Source: Podarcis raffonei (taxonomy: Eukaryota; Chordata; Lepidosauria; Squamata; Lacertidae). Taken from it: DNA of 64,000 nt. Below, piece after piece: positions 1 through 9,255 of this stretch (position 1 is its first letter; each line of letters begins with the position of its first letter). The stretch is from NCBI RefSeq assembly GCF_027172205.1, contig NC_070604.1:103933851-103997850 (forward strand). The letters are read 5' to 3'. The position numbers and the translations under genes were made by a program. The notes below the pieces were generated by a model, which did not search any database, was not told the DNA's origin, and worked only from the letters and a program-made list of their open reading frames with translations.

Positions 1-1221
1 TAACGTGCCACACACTTCTGTGGTCTACAGCCTGCCTATCAGATCCCTCAACACCCTTCTTCCCCAAACTCTTCTCTTCTAAACTTTTGGATCCTCTGAA
101 AGACTCTGCGGGACGCCACCTTTCCTGGGTTCCATCTGTATCTTCTCTGAATCTCTCACACATTTCTTCTTCTTTGCTAAACAGGTACATTTCTCTTCCC
201 CTCTCCCGCTCCAGTCCACCCCTATTTCCCCAAATCTCCGGGCCCAACATAGGAAGTTGCCTTATACCGAGTTGGACAACTGGTCCATCTAGCCCACTAT
301 TGTCTACACTGACTGCCAGCAGCTCTCCAGGGTTTCCGACGGAGACTTTCCTTGTTCTACCCGGAGATGCAGATATTGAACTTGGGCATTCTGCTTGCAT
401 GACATATGCTCTACCACTGAACAAGGGCCCTTCTCTCCAACCACTGCGGCTGCTGCCTGTATCCAACTGCATCTTTCTAAATCAACTCAATCATGTCCCT
501 AACACAACCGGTACTTTCTTCGTTTTATCGTACCCCACACCGCAGCAGTTTCTGAGTTCTTCGGGAGCTTCACACCACGCCACAATAAGCGATAGAGTCT
601 CTTCTTTTCAAAGTGGGTGGGGGGTACTTTCGCCTCCTCCGCCCTCTCTCCCTCTTCTCAAGGAGGACTAGGAACTTGAGGAGTGGAAGTGGGATATGGG
701 AAAACGCGCTGGTAAATAGATGGGAGGGGGAAATGATAGCTGTCAACTTAATACTCCAACATTCAGTTTTTAAGGCTAGTTCAGGTGATTGGTTTTTCTT
801 TTTGTTTGTTTTACGAGTTTCGTTCAAGGATTGGTTAGGCAATAAATGAAGGAAACGGGCAGGGCCCGCTTAATTCCTGAACATGGGGTCGGAGAGGAGA
901 GCTCTCCAGGAAAGCTTCAGTTTCTTACTTGTACTAAACCACAAGCGTCCACTTATACTGCCTAAACTGTCAAGACTTCCTTGAAGATTTAGGAAAATGT
1001 ATTTTTCGACTGCGGCACAATTGTCTGCTTGGATACCTTCGCCGCCTTTTGGAATTCTCGTTCCCAGCAGAAGCTCCTTGAGAAAAGTGTGTGTGTGTGA
1101 ATCCGTGACAGTTAAACCGGTTCATAGTGCAGACACGTATGCAATTATAACCAAAAGGGGAAAATGCGCCGGTTAAAAAGAAACCCAGGATCCCTTTGCA
1201 CAGTAGGCTGGATTTCTCGAT
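1..1221. other. Flank downstream of SIX2, no gene
   Basis: Apart from a tRNA-derived SINE remnant at 246-430 nothing is recognisable. The open frame across 87-671 is mostly SINE translation without an ATG. An AT-rich patch lies near 1541-1585. Confidence 0.5.
246..430 (-). mobile_element. tRNA-derived SINE (CTCAGTGGTAGAGCA head), old copy
   Basis: The right end is the complement of a tRNA-like head (GGGCCC..CAGTGGTAGAGCATATG), and the left end reads AACATAGGAAG..CTTATACCGAG, the 3' part of a widespread squamate SINE. Related copies lie at 5034-5535, 24731-24907 and 37246-37370. Confidence 0.7.
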
Positions 1222-1227
1222 TTTATT
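1222..1227 (-). terminator. Possible SIX2 polyadenylation signal
   Basis: This is the only AATAAA on the minus strand that I found between the SIX2 stop and the left window edge, about 2 kb past the stop. That would make a long 3'UTR containing a hAT MITE and a MIR, so a non-canonical signal nearer the stop is equally possible. Confidence 0.25.
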
Positions 1228-1609
1228 ATAAAATAGAAGCAGAAATATTATTTTTTTCCCAAATACCGTATTCACATAATATAAACAATACAGAGAAGTT
1301 GAGGGGGCCTCGCTGGCGCGTGATAACTTTCCTTGGGTTTCGATGAGCAGCAATGGCTTATTATAATATACACATATAGATAGGTAGAGATAGAGATATA
1401 ACGCCTGCTCTTGGCCCTGTTATGATTTGAATGGGTGCCGTGGGCTCCAAGCGGGTCAGAGTCCGGGCCTGGCGCACAAGCCCGGACAACTCCGCACATT
1501 ATCCTGGGTGGCCCCGCAGACTCCGAAGGGGAAGGAATAGAGGGAAATATTATTATTATGAATAAAAATATTATTAATAATAAGGGTGATATAGGCTATC
1601 TCAATGTTA

Positions 1610-1790
1610 AATGTGCAAAACGCTGTACAGTCTTTATCCTCACAAACAGCCCTGCGAGGTAGTTCGCCTTTGTTCCCATTTTACAGATGAGGGAACTGAA
1701 GCTGAAGAGCGCCCACTGAGTCGAGGAGCTCAACCCAGATCTCCCGGCTTCCAAGTCCAACTCTGGAGCCACTGGATCGGCTTGAAGGCA
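1610..1790 (-). mobile_element. MIR-like SINE remnant
   Basis: The motif order TCCTCACAAACAGCCCTGCG, CCCATTTTACAGATGAGGGA and CAGATCTCCCGGCTTCCAAG is the reverse-oriented 3' half of a MIR/CORE-SINE. It is heavily diverged and therefore old. Confidence 0.65.
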
Positions 1791-1957
1791 AGTTCTGTGG
1801 CTTAAGCGATTTGTGGATCGCACCTTGCTTGTCCTTCACACCTAAAGAATGGCTTAAGGGAGGGGGGACCACACGAAGAAGACGAAATAAGTCCCTCCCC
1901 TTCCCCACTTTCTTTGCCTAGCATCAGCTACAAAGGAGAAGAATAAGGGCTGGGATT

Positions 1958-2040
1958 CATAGCTGTCAACTTTTCTTGCGAGGAATCCTATTCGGAATAA
2001 GGGAATTTCCCTTTAAAAACGGGAAAAGTTGACAGCTATG
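1958..2040. mobile_element. 83-bp hAT MITE, palindromic, with 8-bp target duplication
   Basis: The arms CATAGCTGTCAACTTTTC (1958-1975) and their perfect complement (2023-2040) bound a short AT-rich core. The flanks CTGGGATT (1950-1957) and CTGGGGTT (2041-2048) match at 7 of 8, the size expected for hAT. It lies in the presumptive SIX2 3'UTR or flank. Confidence 0.8.
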
Positions 2041-2217
2041 CTGGGGTTGCCTTTACGGCAGCTGGCAGCTACTACAGCGCTGGAATTTCAGCTGCTACTC
2101 TCCTCACCAGCCTTCGGATCCAGCCCCACGATGCAACGTGCTTTCTGCCATTCTCAGGCTATAGTAGCCCCTTTACAATCAACAGAGTTGCTAGGCTGGA
2201 GTCCGATCCAAAAATCT

Positions 2218-2247
2218 GGGGCGGGGTGGGGGTGGGGGGTTGAGGGG
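2218..2247 (+). promoter_or_regulatory. G-quadruplex motif
   Basis: Five G-runs of four to six with single-base spacers and one TTGA spacer. If the SIX2 3'UTR extends this far, the transcript carries the C-rich complement. Confidence 0.6.
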
Positions 2248-3201
2248 AGAAGCCTCCCGTTTGGAAAGAAGCCCCCCTGATTTCAGCCAGACATTATTCC
2301 CAAGCACGTTGTTTCCCAAGATTCAGAAGCAGAACAAACCGGATGGGATGGAGTTGCCAACTTCGCAAGCAGCATCTGCGCTCGATTAATAGGCCTTCCC
2401 TCCACCCTCAGCGGCTTCAGATGCGGAAACGAAGAGGGCCAATGACTTTAGAGATGGTTTTGAAAGGGGATTAGAACTAACTGGATGGACTATAGATGTA
2501 CCATACTAGAGGTCTCCAGCCGTGATCGCAATGGAAGCTTCCGGTCAGAGGCAGCAGACGCCTCTCTGAAGACCATGTTGCTAGAGAGCAATTGGCATTC
2601 AGAATGGGGTTAAGAGCTGGGGAGTGGGGCAACTCTCTGCTTCCCAGAGGCCTCTGGTTGGCCATGGAGGAGAAGAGGGTGCTGCTGGTGCCTGGTGGAC
2701 CTTTTGGTCTCTTCAAGGCCTACAAAGCTTCACTTGTTGCTGATCAGGGTTCAAGCGCAGCTCCAGAGGCTGGCTGAGAAGTTGGCAACCCGCAAACTGG
2801 ACCTGATAAACTCCCATAGAGATTGTGAAGGCTGAAGCTGCCAGCCAAGTCCCTTCCTCTCCCAAGTGAGGGGCTGCTCTGACCTCCTTTGCTCCCCTTC
2901 CACCATCCCCACCCCTGCAAAACCACACACACAACAACTTTTAAGGAAGAGTCCACCAGCTTCGCCAAACCCTCTTAAGACTTGCCAGGGTATTGAGGTT
3001 ACAGTACCTTCCCCAAAAGTCATTAGTCAGCCGACCAAGCATTGATCCAAAGCCAGACAACGGATCCGTGTGAAGAAGCTTGCTATCCCTTTCAATGTTT
3101 CAGGTAATAGGTATGAGTGTTCTGTTTCTTTAAAAAAAGAAATAATAAAAAGCCGAGTGGGAAGCATGGATTCAAGGGACATCATGGGTGCCACGAACGT
3201 C

Positions 3202-3505
3202 TTAAGAGCCCAGGTCGACCAGGTTGGAGGACATGGAGTTGAGGATGGAGTCTTGCAAACTGTGGTGGTGCAGAGGGTCCGCGCTGGGTACAGGAATGGC
3301 ACTAGGACCCTGGGGGTGGCCCAAGCTGTGGAGCGGCTGCAAGCCTGGGTTCGAATTAAGCAGTAAAGCCGGGCTGGACGAAGAGTGATCCGGCGTCCCC
3401 GAGGGCGTTTTCTCGTCTTCGGAGCTGCCCAAAACCGCCTTGTTGCCGTTCAGGGAGGAGGAAAGCGGGTTGTGGCCGTTGGAACTGGAATTCTCGTTGT
3501 TTTCC
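3202..3505 (-). CDS. SIX2: SIX2 coding exon 2 (C-terminal tail and stop)
   Basis: The exon encodes the last base of Arg187, residues 188-287 and a TAA stop. The acceptor is a long pyrimidine tract ending TTCTAG just before 3505. The peptide runs [14 protein letters not shown]..., then the hallmark segment [20 protein letters not shown] (about 212-231), and ends in the SIX1/2 signature SNLVDLGS. Frame and phase match exon 1 exactly. The tail is a low-complexity Ser/Pro-rich region; in the family it contributes to transcriptional activation. Compared with mammalian SIX2 as I remember it, the glycine run before ADPL and the proline run after ALLL are missing, which explains the slightly shorter protein. 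There is no sign of decay. The [13 protein letters not shown] stretch is the clearest evidence that the gene is SIX2 and not SIX1. Confidence 0.96.
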
Positions 3506-3944
3506 CTAGAAGGGAGAAAAGGAAAAAAGAGAGAAAATTAGGCTGTAAAAGAGGACCAGTCTCTTCCCTTCCCTTCCCGCCCCCCCTTCATGCAGATGGT
3601 ATCGACCGGATTGAATGCATGGTTCCCTGAAGCAAGTCCGTGACCCAAGCACAGAGTCCAACCACAGGCATATATTTTCTCAGAAGTTAGTTCTGTTGCA
3701 ATAAAGGGGACTTCAAGGGCAGTCCACGGCAGGACCCGTCCATCCATGGTGAGGCAATCGCCTCGGGCAGCAGGATCCACAGGGCAGTAGATGCCAATGT
3801 AGATCTTTATTCCCTCCTTGCTCCTGATATATTCACTCATCCCTTCTTCCCCGCAGGGCGAGGGGGCACTATTTTGTGCTTCACCTCAGGTGCCAAAATG
3901 TCCTGGGACAGCACTAATCCATGGCCCATGTATTGTTTTTAATA

Positions 3945-4008
3945 TTCAGTTGGAAGCCACCCAGAGTGGCTGGGGAAACCCAGCCACATGGGCGGGGTAT
4001 AAATAATA

Positions 4009-4050
<42 letters not shown>
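3945..4050 (+). mobile_element. L2/CR1-type LINE 3' end with (GAT)n tail
   Basis: The terminus GGAAGCCACCCAGAGTGGCT, GGCGGGGTATAAATAATA runs straight into (GAT)n at 4009-4050. The same terminus recurs at 4951-5012 (GTT tail), 9120-9240 (ATT tail) and, reversed, near 32645. Clade assignment is from the terminal motif only. Confidence 0.6.
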
Positions 4051-4051
<1 letters not shown>

Positions 4052-4068
4052 ATTATTTAAAGCACATG

Positions 4069-4562
4069 CCCTCCAAAGAACTGTAGCTTACCCTTCACAG
4101 AGTTATGGTTGTTAGTAAGGTAAAAGATAAACCACTCCTGGACGGTTAATTCCAGTCAAAGGCGACTATGGGGTGCAGTGCTAATCTACTTTCAGACCAA
4201 GGGAGTTGGCATTTGTCCCCAAACAGCTTTCCGGGTCATGTGGCCAGCATGACTAAACCGCTTCTGGTGCAATGAGACACTGTGACGGAAACCAGAGTGC
4301 ATGGAAATGCCTTTTACCTTCCTGCTGCAGCAGTACCTATTTATCTACTTGCACTGGCGTGCTTTCGAACTGCTAGGTTGGCAGAAGCTGGGACAGAGCA
4401 ACAGGAGCTCATCCTTATTGCGCAGATTCGAACTGCTGAGCTTCTGATCAGCAAGCCCAAGAGGCTCAGTGGTTTAGACCACAGCACCACCCAGGTCCCT
4501 ACAGTTGTTAGAGCCCTTAAGAAACTACAGTTCCCAGGATTCTTTGGGTGGGTGATTTAAAT
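4069..4562. mobile_element. Fold-back element split by a SINE
   Basis: The left piece CCAAAGAACTGTAGCTT and right piece AACTACAGTTCCCAGGATTC then TTTGG are inverted complements with gaps. A Sauria-type SINE (4118-4499) sits between them. It is probably an old hAT-like MITE. Confidence 0.45.
4118..4499 (-). mobile_element. Sauria-type SINE, older subfamily
   Basis: It reads in reverse from AAGGTAAAAGATAAACCACT to a tRNA-like head complement (GGCTCAGTGGTTTAGACCAC). Flanking GTTGTTAG copies (4108-4115 and 4504-4511) look like the target duplication. Confidence 0.8.
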
Positions 4563-4950
4563 GTGTGTTGTGTACACAGCTGGAAGTCCTATTAAATTCA
4601 ATGGGTCTTACTCCAAGGTAAGGGGTTAGAATTGCAGCCCTACTCCCTAGGAAGGGTTAGAGAGCTCTAATGCATTTCAGACTTCAACCATTCTAGATAA
4701 GCTTCTGGGGAAGGAAGTCCCCTTGAAATCACTGGAGAGTGAATGAACGAGGAACGAGTTGGGCTGCACGTCTGTCACTGACGAAGATGCTGATTCCATT
4801 TCTCCCTTTGGATCCTGAAACCTGACATCGTTGAAAGAAAGGGCCAAACCTCTGTGGTAGAGCATAAATGCACTTACCTGGACTCAACCACACACCTAGG
4901 GTTATTGTGAGAATAACATGGGAAAGGGGAAGAATCATAATCTATACAAC

Positions 4951-5012
4951 TCCATGCAACCCAGCCAGGTAGGCGGGGTATAAATAATAAAATTGTTGTT
5001 GTTGTTGTTGTT
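4951..5012 (+). mobile_element. LINE 3' terminus with (GTT)n tail
   Basis: The short fragment AACCCAGCCAGGTAGGCGGG, GTATAAATAATAAAA ends in (GTT)n. It is 5'-truncated and immediately precedes a tRNA-derived SINE. Confidence 0.55.
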
Positions 5013-5033
5013 CACTATGACCTACTGAAGGGC

Positions 5034-5535
5034 TCAGTAGTAGAGTATACAGGTAGGTAAAAAAAAGTAAAAGACCCCGAACGGTTAAGTCCAGACAAAG
5101 GTGACTATGGGGCTGCGGCGCTCATCTCACTTTGTCTTGCATTTGTCCACAGACAGCTTTCCGGGTCATGTGGCCAGTATGACTAAACCACTTCTGGTGC
5201 AACAGAACACCATGACAGAAACGGAAATGCTGTTTACCTTCCCGCCGTAGTGGTACCTATTTATCTGCTTGCACTGGTGTGCTTTTGAACTGCTAGGTTG
5301 GCAGAAGTTGGGACAGAACAACGGGAACTCACCCCATCACACAGATTTGAACCGCCGACCTTCCGATCAGCAAGCCCAGGAGGCTCAGTGGTTTACACCA
5401 CAGTGCCACCCAGTCCCAGGTTCATCCTCAGACACATCCAGATAGGTTTGGCAAAGTCTTCTGCCTGAAAACTCTGGATAGTTGCTGATAGTCAGTGTTG
5501 ACAATACTGATCTAGAGCTTCCTATGTTTCTGTGC
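5034..5535 (+). mobile_element. tRNA-derived SINE interrupted by a Sauria-type SINE
   Basis: The head GGGCTCAGTAGTAGAG (5039-5054) and the body CTTCTGCCTGAAAACTCTGG to AGCTTCCTATG (5459-5527) belong to one SINE of the family seen at 246-430. The middle is replaced by an inverted Sauria-type copy. Confidence 0.7.
5063..5416 (-). mobile_element. Sauria-type SINE, older subfamily, nested
   Basis: It reads in reverse from AAAAAAAGTAAAAGACCCC to TTTACACCACAGTGCCACCC. It is inserted in the SINE at 5034-5535, so it is younger than its host. Confidence 0.8.
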
Positions 5536-5832
5536 TATATTACAGTTTCTCCCCCCAAAAAATGACTCAAAAGTTAAGTTTGTGTTATTCCTACTACTCA
5601 AAATTTGGATTTTAGCTTATTTCTTTTCCTTTTTTAACTTTAGAATCACATGGTACAATTTCCCACAATCTGGAACCTATTGAGACGTATTTAAGTGTGT
5701 TTCATCCCATTGAATGCTCATTGGATACACAGTCTTTGGAACCCAGGATTAAATCCCCATTGACCTAGGTCTTCAGAAAAGGCACCTCTTGTAATTATAG
5801 TACTATACCAGGAACCAAGGTATGAGACCCTG

Positions 5833-6404
5833 CAGGCATGTCCAAAGTCCGTTTCAGGGGCCTAATCCGGTCCACCAGTTGATTTAATCTGTGGCAGTAT
5901 ATGTCCTGGGGCAAAATCCCCCAAAAAGCTCAGTGGCGCAGTGGGTGAAACCACAGAGCCTAGGACTTGCCGATCAGAAGGTCGGTGGTTCGAATCCCTG
6001 CAACGCGGTGAGCTCCCGTTGCTCGGTCCCTGCTCCTGCCAACCTAGCAGTTCGAAAGCACGTCAAAGTGCAAGTAGATAAATAGGTACCGCTCTGGCGG
6101 GAAGGTAAACGGCGTTTCCGTGTGCTGCTCTGGTTCGCCAGAAGCGGCTTAGTCATGCTGGCCACATGACCCGGAAGCTGTACGCCGGCTCCCTCGGCCA
6201 ATAAAGCGAGATGAGCGCCGCAACCCCAGAGTCGGTCACGACTGGACCTAATGGTCAGGGGTCCCTTTACCTTTACCTTTAACTTCAATCCTAAAAGACG
6301 CTCAACAACTTCAGTCCTAAGAAAGCTCAACAACTTTGGTCGGCCCTCATGAATGTTCACTTCATCAAATTTGGCCCTCTTTGAAAAACGTTTGGGCATC
6401 CCTG
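5833..6404. mobile_element. hAT-like element with terminal inverted repeats, split by a SINE
   Basis: The ends CAGGCATGTCCAAAG (left) and CGTTTGGGCATCCCTG (right) are inverted complements. A Sauria SINE occupies 5925-6281. No clear 8-bp target duplication is visible, so the superfamily is tentative. Confidence 0.5.
5925..6281 (+). mobile_element. Sauria SINE
   Basis: Head CAGTGGCGCAGTGGGTGAAA, B box GGTTCGAATCC, body with CACGTCAAAGTGCAAGTAG and tail GGGGTCCCTTTACCTTTACC. The tail of this family is known to be BovB-related. Confidence 0.9.
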
Positions 6405-8883
6405 CGGAACTCTTAATCTCTCATGCGCAGCCTTCAGTTAGCCACTGTCTCTCAGACCCCACCTACCTGCCAGGATTGTTGTGAAGATAACAAATGGATC
6501 AATGCATTTTAATCTTTACTCAAAAGTCAGCTCTCAGGGTATTGTCCTTATTTCAGTTGACTGACTTCCTGCTAGCTGCACACCTACTGGAAAATATGTT
6601 TTGTGGAGCTGAGCTGCACAACTGCTATCCTAAGGGCAGGTATGCCTGGAAGTGCACAGTCAATTCAGAGCACCCATGCTTGAGATGTGGGTGTGAAATC
6701 ACCACTCTGATCTCCTTTGAGAGTATGAAAAGGTGTGATACACACCTCCAGTTTAGAGGAGAAGATGGGGTTGCAGCAATTTTAAGGGCATTCTGGTGAG
6801 AAACAAACCCCCAAAAGCAGGGCTTCCAGGAAACCCCTTCCCCAGCCAGTGGTGTTGTGGGGGGGCATGGTCACAGGCACAAAATTCTGAGGGGGCACAA
6901 CCAGGCACCCCATGTAGGCATCGGCTTCCACAGGGACCCACACCTCACCCTGACAAAGGTGGCAGCTCAGGTCAATTTAGCAACCAACAACAAGTTCTAG
7001 GTAACAACTCTTTTCTTCTTTGATTGGGCTGTTCCACCTTCACAACATCTGTGCTGCTGACTCTCAAACTTTTGTTGAAAAACATACAACAAAAAATTAA
7101 TCAGTTTGAGTCATGCAACTCAAATTGGATCTACTAGGCCCAATTTTTTTAAGCAACATGGACAAAAGTCACTTCTGGGGGCCCTCCAGGATTAGGTGCC
7201 TTGAAGCTTTATTAGTTTCATAGCATAGTATATCCACCCCTGACCGTAATACCTCAAGGATCGGCTCTCCCCATATGAACCGATCTGGACCCTGTGATAT
7301 CATCCGAGGCCCTCCCTTTTGTGCCTCCTCCACAAGAGATCTGTAGGGTGGCCACACGAGAATAGGCCTTTTCTATGGTGGAATGCTCTCCTAGCATCTT
7401 GGTTACATATCTTTAGGCACCAGGCAAAAACATTCCTCTAATCCCAGGCCTTTGGCTAATTAAACAAGTGATGGCCTGTTTGTGGGGGGTATTGATTTTG
7501 CATGTTACTATGATATGCATTTTTGTGTATTTATATTGTAAACTGCCATGTAATCCTTGAGAGGTATAGAAATTTAATTATCATCATCAACAACAACATT
7601 TTCATATTTGCAGGTATGATTACGCTGATTTGCTTTTTTCTCTTGTTCTATAGGGTATTTTAAATCACTACATTCTTTGTGTATGTTAATATTCTATGTG
7701 TGTTTCTAAAACAGACGCTGAAGAACGCAGAATTGTTTAGTTATGTTAAGGTTGATTTGATTAAAGAATAGTAAACTGTAGTGACTATGTCTCCAGATTT
7801 TTTCATTTGCTTGTTATAAAGTTTTTTTTCCATATAACTAATTCATACTTTTCTGTTTTATGGTATTTTTTTATCATTGGATCCCAATTTGTTTTAGTTT
7901 TTTATTTAAAACATCATATATATATTTATAAACATGGAATAAAGGGGTCTCTGATTGGTAGTGAGCAATTTGTATGACTCCAAGACCACCACTCCTATTC
8001 CAGCTACCTCCTGCTAGAAACACTCAGGTTCTTTCCATCCCCACTGTGGTGCCCTCAGAGCAGAACTGTGGGGGCCAAAGTCCAGGTAATTAGGTAAAGA
8101 GAGCCCCACCCTCAATAGTCAGAATTTTGGCCCTCTAGATGCTGCTGACCTCCAACTCCCATCAGCCAGCAGGGCACCTGGACAAGGATGAAGGGAGTTG
8201 TAGTCTAACCTTCCCGGAATTGCAACACAAACATTTCTTTTCTTTTCTCAACTCACTGGAGCCTCTAGGATCTCGGCCTACGCCCTATTCCCTAGGCAGG
8301 AAATCTTGGGTGCAGCCATCTTCACAAGACCGCTCATTGCGCATACTAACTTCCCATCCAAGGTGTCACATCCTGAAGCAGTCGCGTAAAGGCTCGAAAA
8401 GAGAGAGCTTGGCGGATGGCAGGTTTGGAAATAATGTCCCACTGATTTAGAACCGAGATGCCAATTATCTGACTTCTGCTTTAACCAGCTGTGGATGGGG
8501 AGGAGGAAAATAAAATTCGGGCTTCCACAGCCTCTGCCTGCACTGCAACCCCCCAGGGCCTCGTTGAGTCGATCTCGGGTCTTGTAAACAGTTTGCGGCC
8601 GGCTCAGTAAAAAAGTGTGGTCTGATAAAAACGTTCTTTTCCTCCCTCTCTCTCCTGCAGAGATTAGGAAGCCTTTGGGGGGTGGGAGAAGGGGACGCGT
8701 TAGCACTTCAGTCCTCGGCCCCGAAAGGAAAAGCAGCGCGTTCTGGCCGCTGTTTCCTCCGGCTAAATCTAACATCGCAAAGATGGGAATGGAAAAAAAT
8801 ATATCTGCGTTGGGGTCCCTTCCTCAGATCTCGGCTAGGGCTAAACTCTTTTCCTCCCCGTCCATTCTGAAGCTCGAATGTGT
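6405..8883. other. Intronic stretch outside the LINE fragment
   Basis: 6405-7190 has no clear repeat. 7600-7950 is AT-rich. 8110-8215 contains a remnant of a palindromic element (CTCCAACTCCCATCAGCC against GGGAGTTGTAGTCTAACC). 8250-8880 is moderately CpG-rich and unrecognised. Confidence 0.4.
7195..7600 (+). mobile_element. L2/CR1-type LINE 3' region, old
   Basis: Sequence such as GGCCTTTTCTATGGTGGAAT and the terminus TATTGTAAACTGCCATGTAA, ending in ATCATCATCAACAACAA, resembles the LINE 3' region at 43413-43957. It is diverged, with no coding left. Confidence 0.5.
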
Positions 8884-8891
8884 GTGTCTAC

Positions 8892-9190
8892 CAGTGGCGT
8901 AGCGTGGGGGGTGCAGGGGGGGCCGGCCGCACCGGGCGCAACATCTGGGGGTTAGGGCAAATCCACGGGTTAGGGGGCGCAAATCCACGGGTTAGGGGGC
9001 GCAAATCCACGGGTTAGGGGGCGCAATTTACTTGCCTTGCCCCTGCTGCTGACAACCCACGCTACGGGTTAAGGCAGCCCTGTTCAGGGAAGTTTTTAAC
9101 GTGTGATATTTTACTGTATTTTTGGTTTTTATGGAAGCCGCCCAGAGTGGCTGGGGAGGCCCAGCCAGATGGGCGGGGTATAAATAATAA

Positions 9191-9240
<50 letters not shown>

Positions 9241-9247
9241 GCCACTG
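8892..9247. mobile_element. hAT non-autonomous element, perfect 8-bp target duplication, with nested LINE tail
   Basis: It begins CAGTGGCGTAGCGTGGG and ends, after removing the insert, with the exact complement CCCACGCTAC / GCCACTG. The target duplication GTGTCTAC is perfect (8884-8891 and 9248-9255). A three-copy 22-bp tandem (8953-9030) lies inside. An L2/CR1-type LINE 3' end with an (ATT)n tail (about 9066-9240) is inserted within the right inverted repeat. Confidence 0.88.
9066..9240 (+). mobile_element. L2/CR1-type LINE 3' end with (ATT)n tail, nested
   Basis: The terminus GCCGCCCAGAGTGGCTGGGG, GGCGGGGTATAAATAATAAA runs into (ATT)n at 9190-9239. TAC occurs at both junctions, a possible short target duplication. 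Confidence 0.75.
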
Positions 9248-9255
9248 GTGTCTAC

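Larger units (their letters stand above)
1228..3201 (-). other. SIX2: SIX2 3' flank / presumptive 3'UTR
   Basis: This is sequence downstream of the stop. The 200 bp next to the stop contains A/T runs (3131-3150) and no known repeat. Farther out lie a G-quadruplex motif, an 83-bp hAT MITE and a MIR remnant. No coding frame is credible. The extent of the true 3'UTR is unknown. Confidence 0.45.

Noticed and set aside
87-671. 194-codon open frame at the window start
   Set aside because: No ATG start, and much of it is translation of a reverse SINE.
733-748. Second copy of the hAT MITE terminus (ATAGCTGTCAACTT)
   Set aside because: Only 14 bases match, without a partner arm or duplication.
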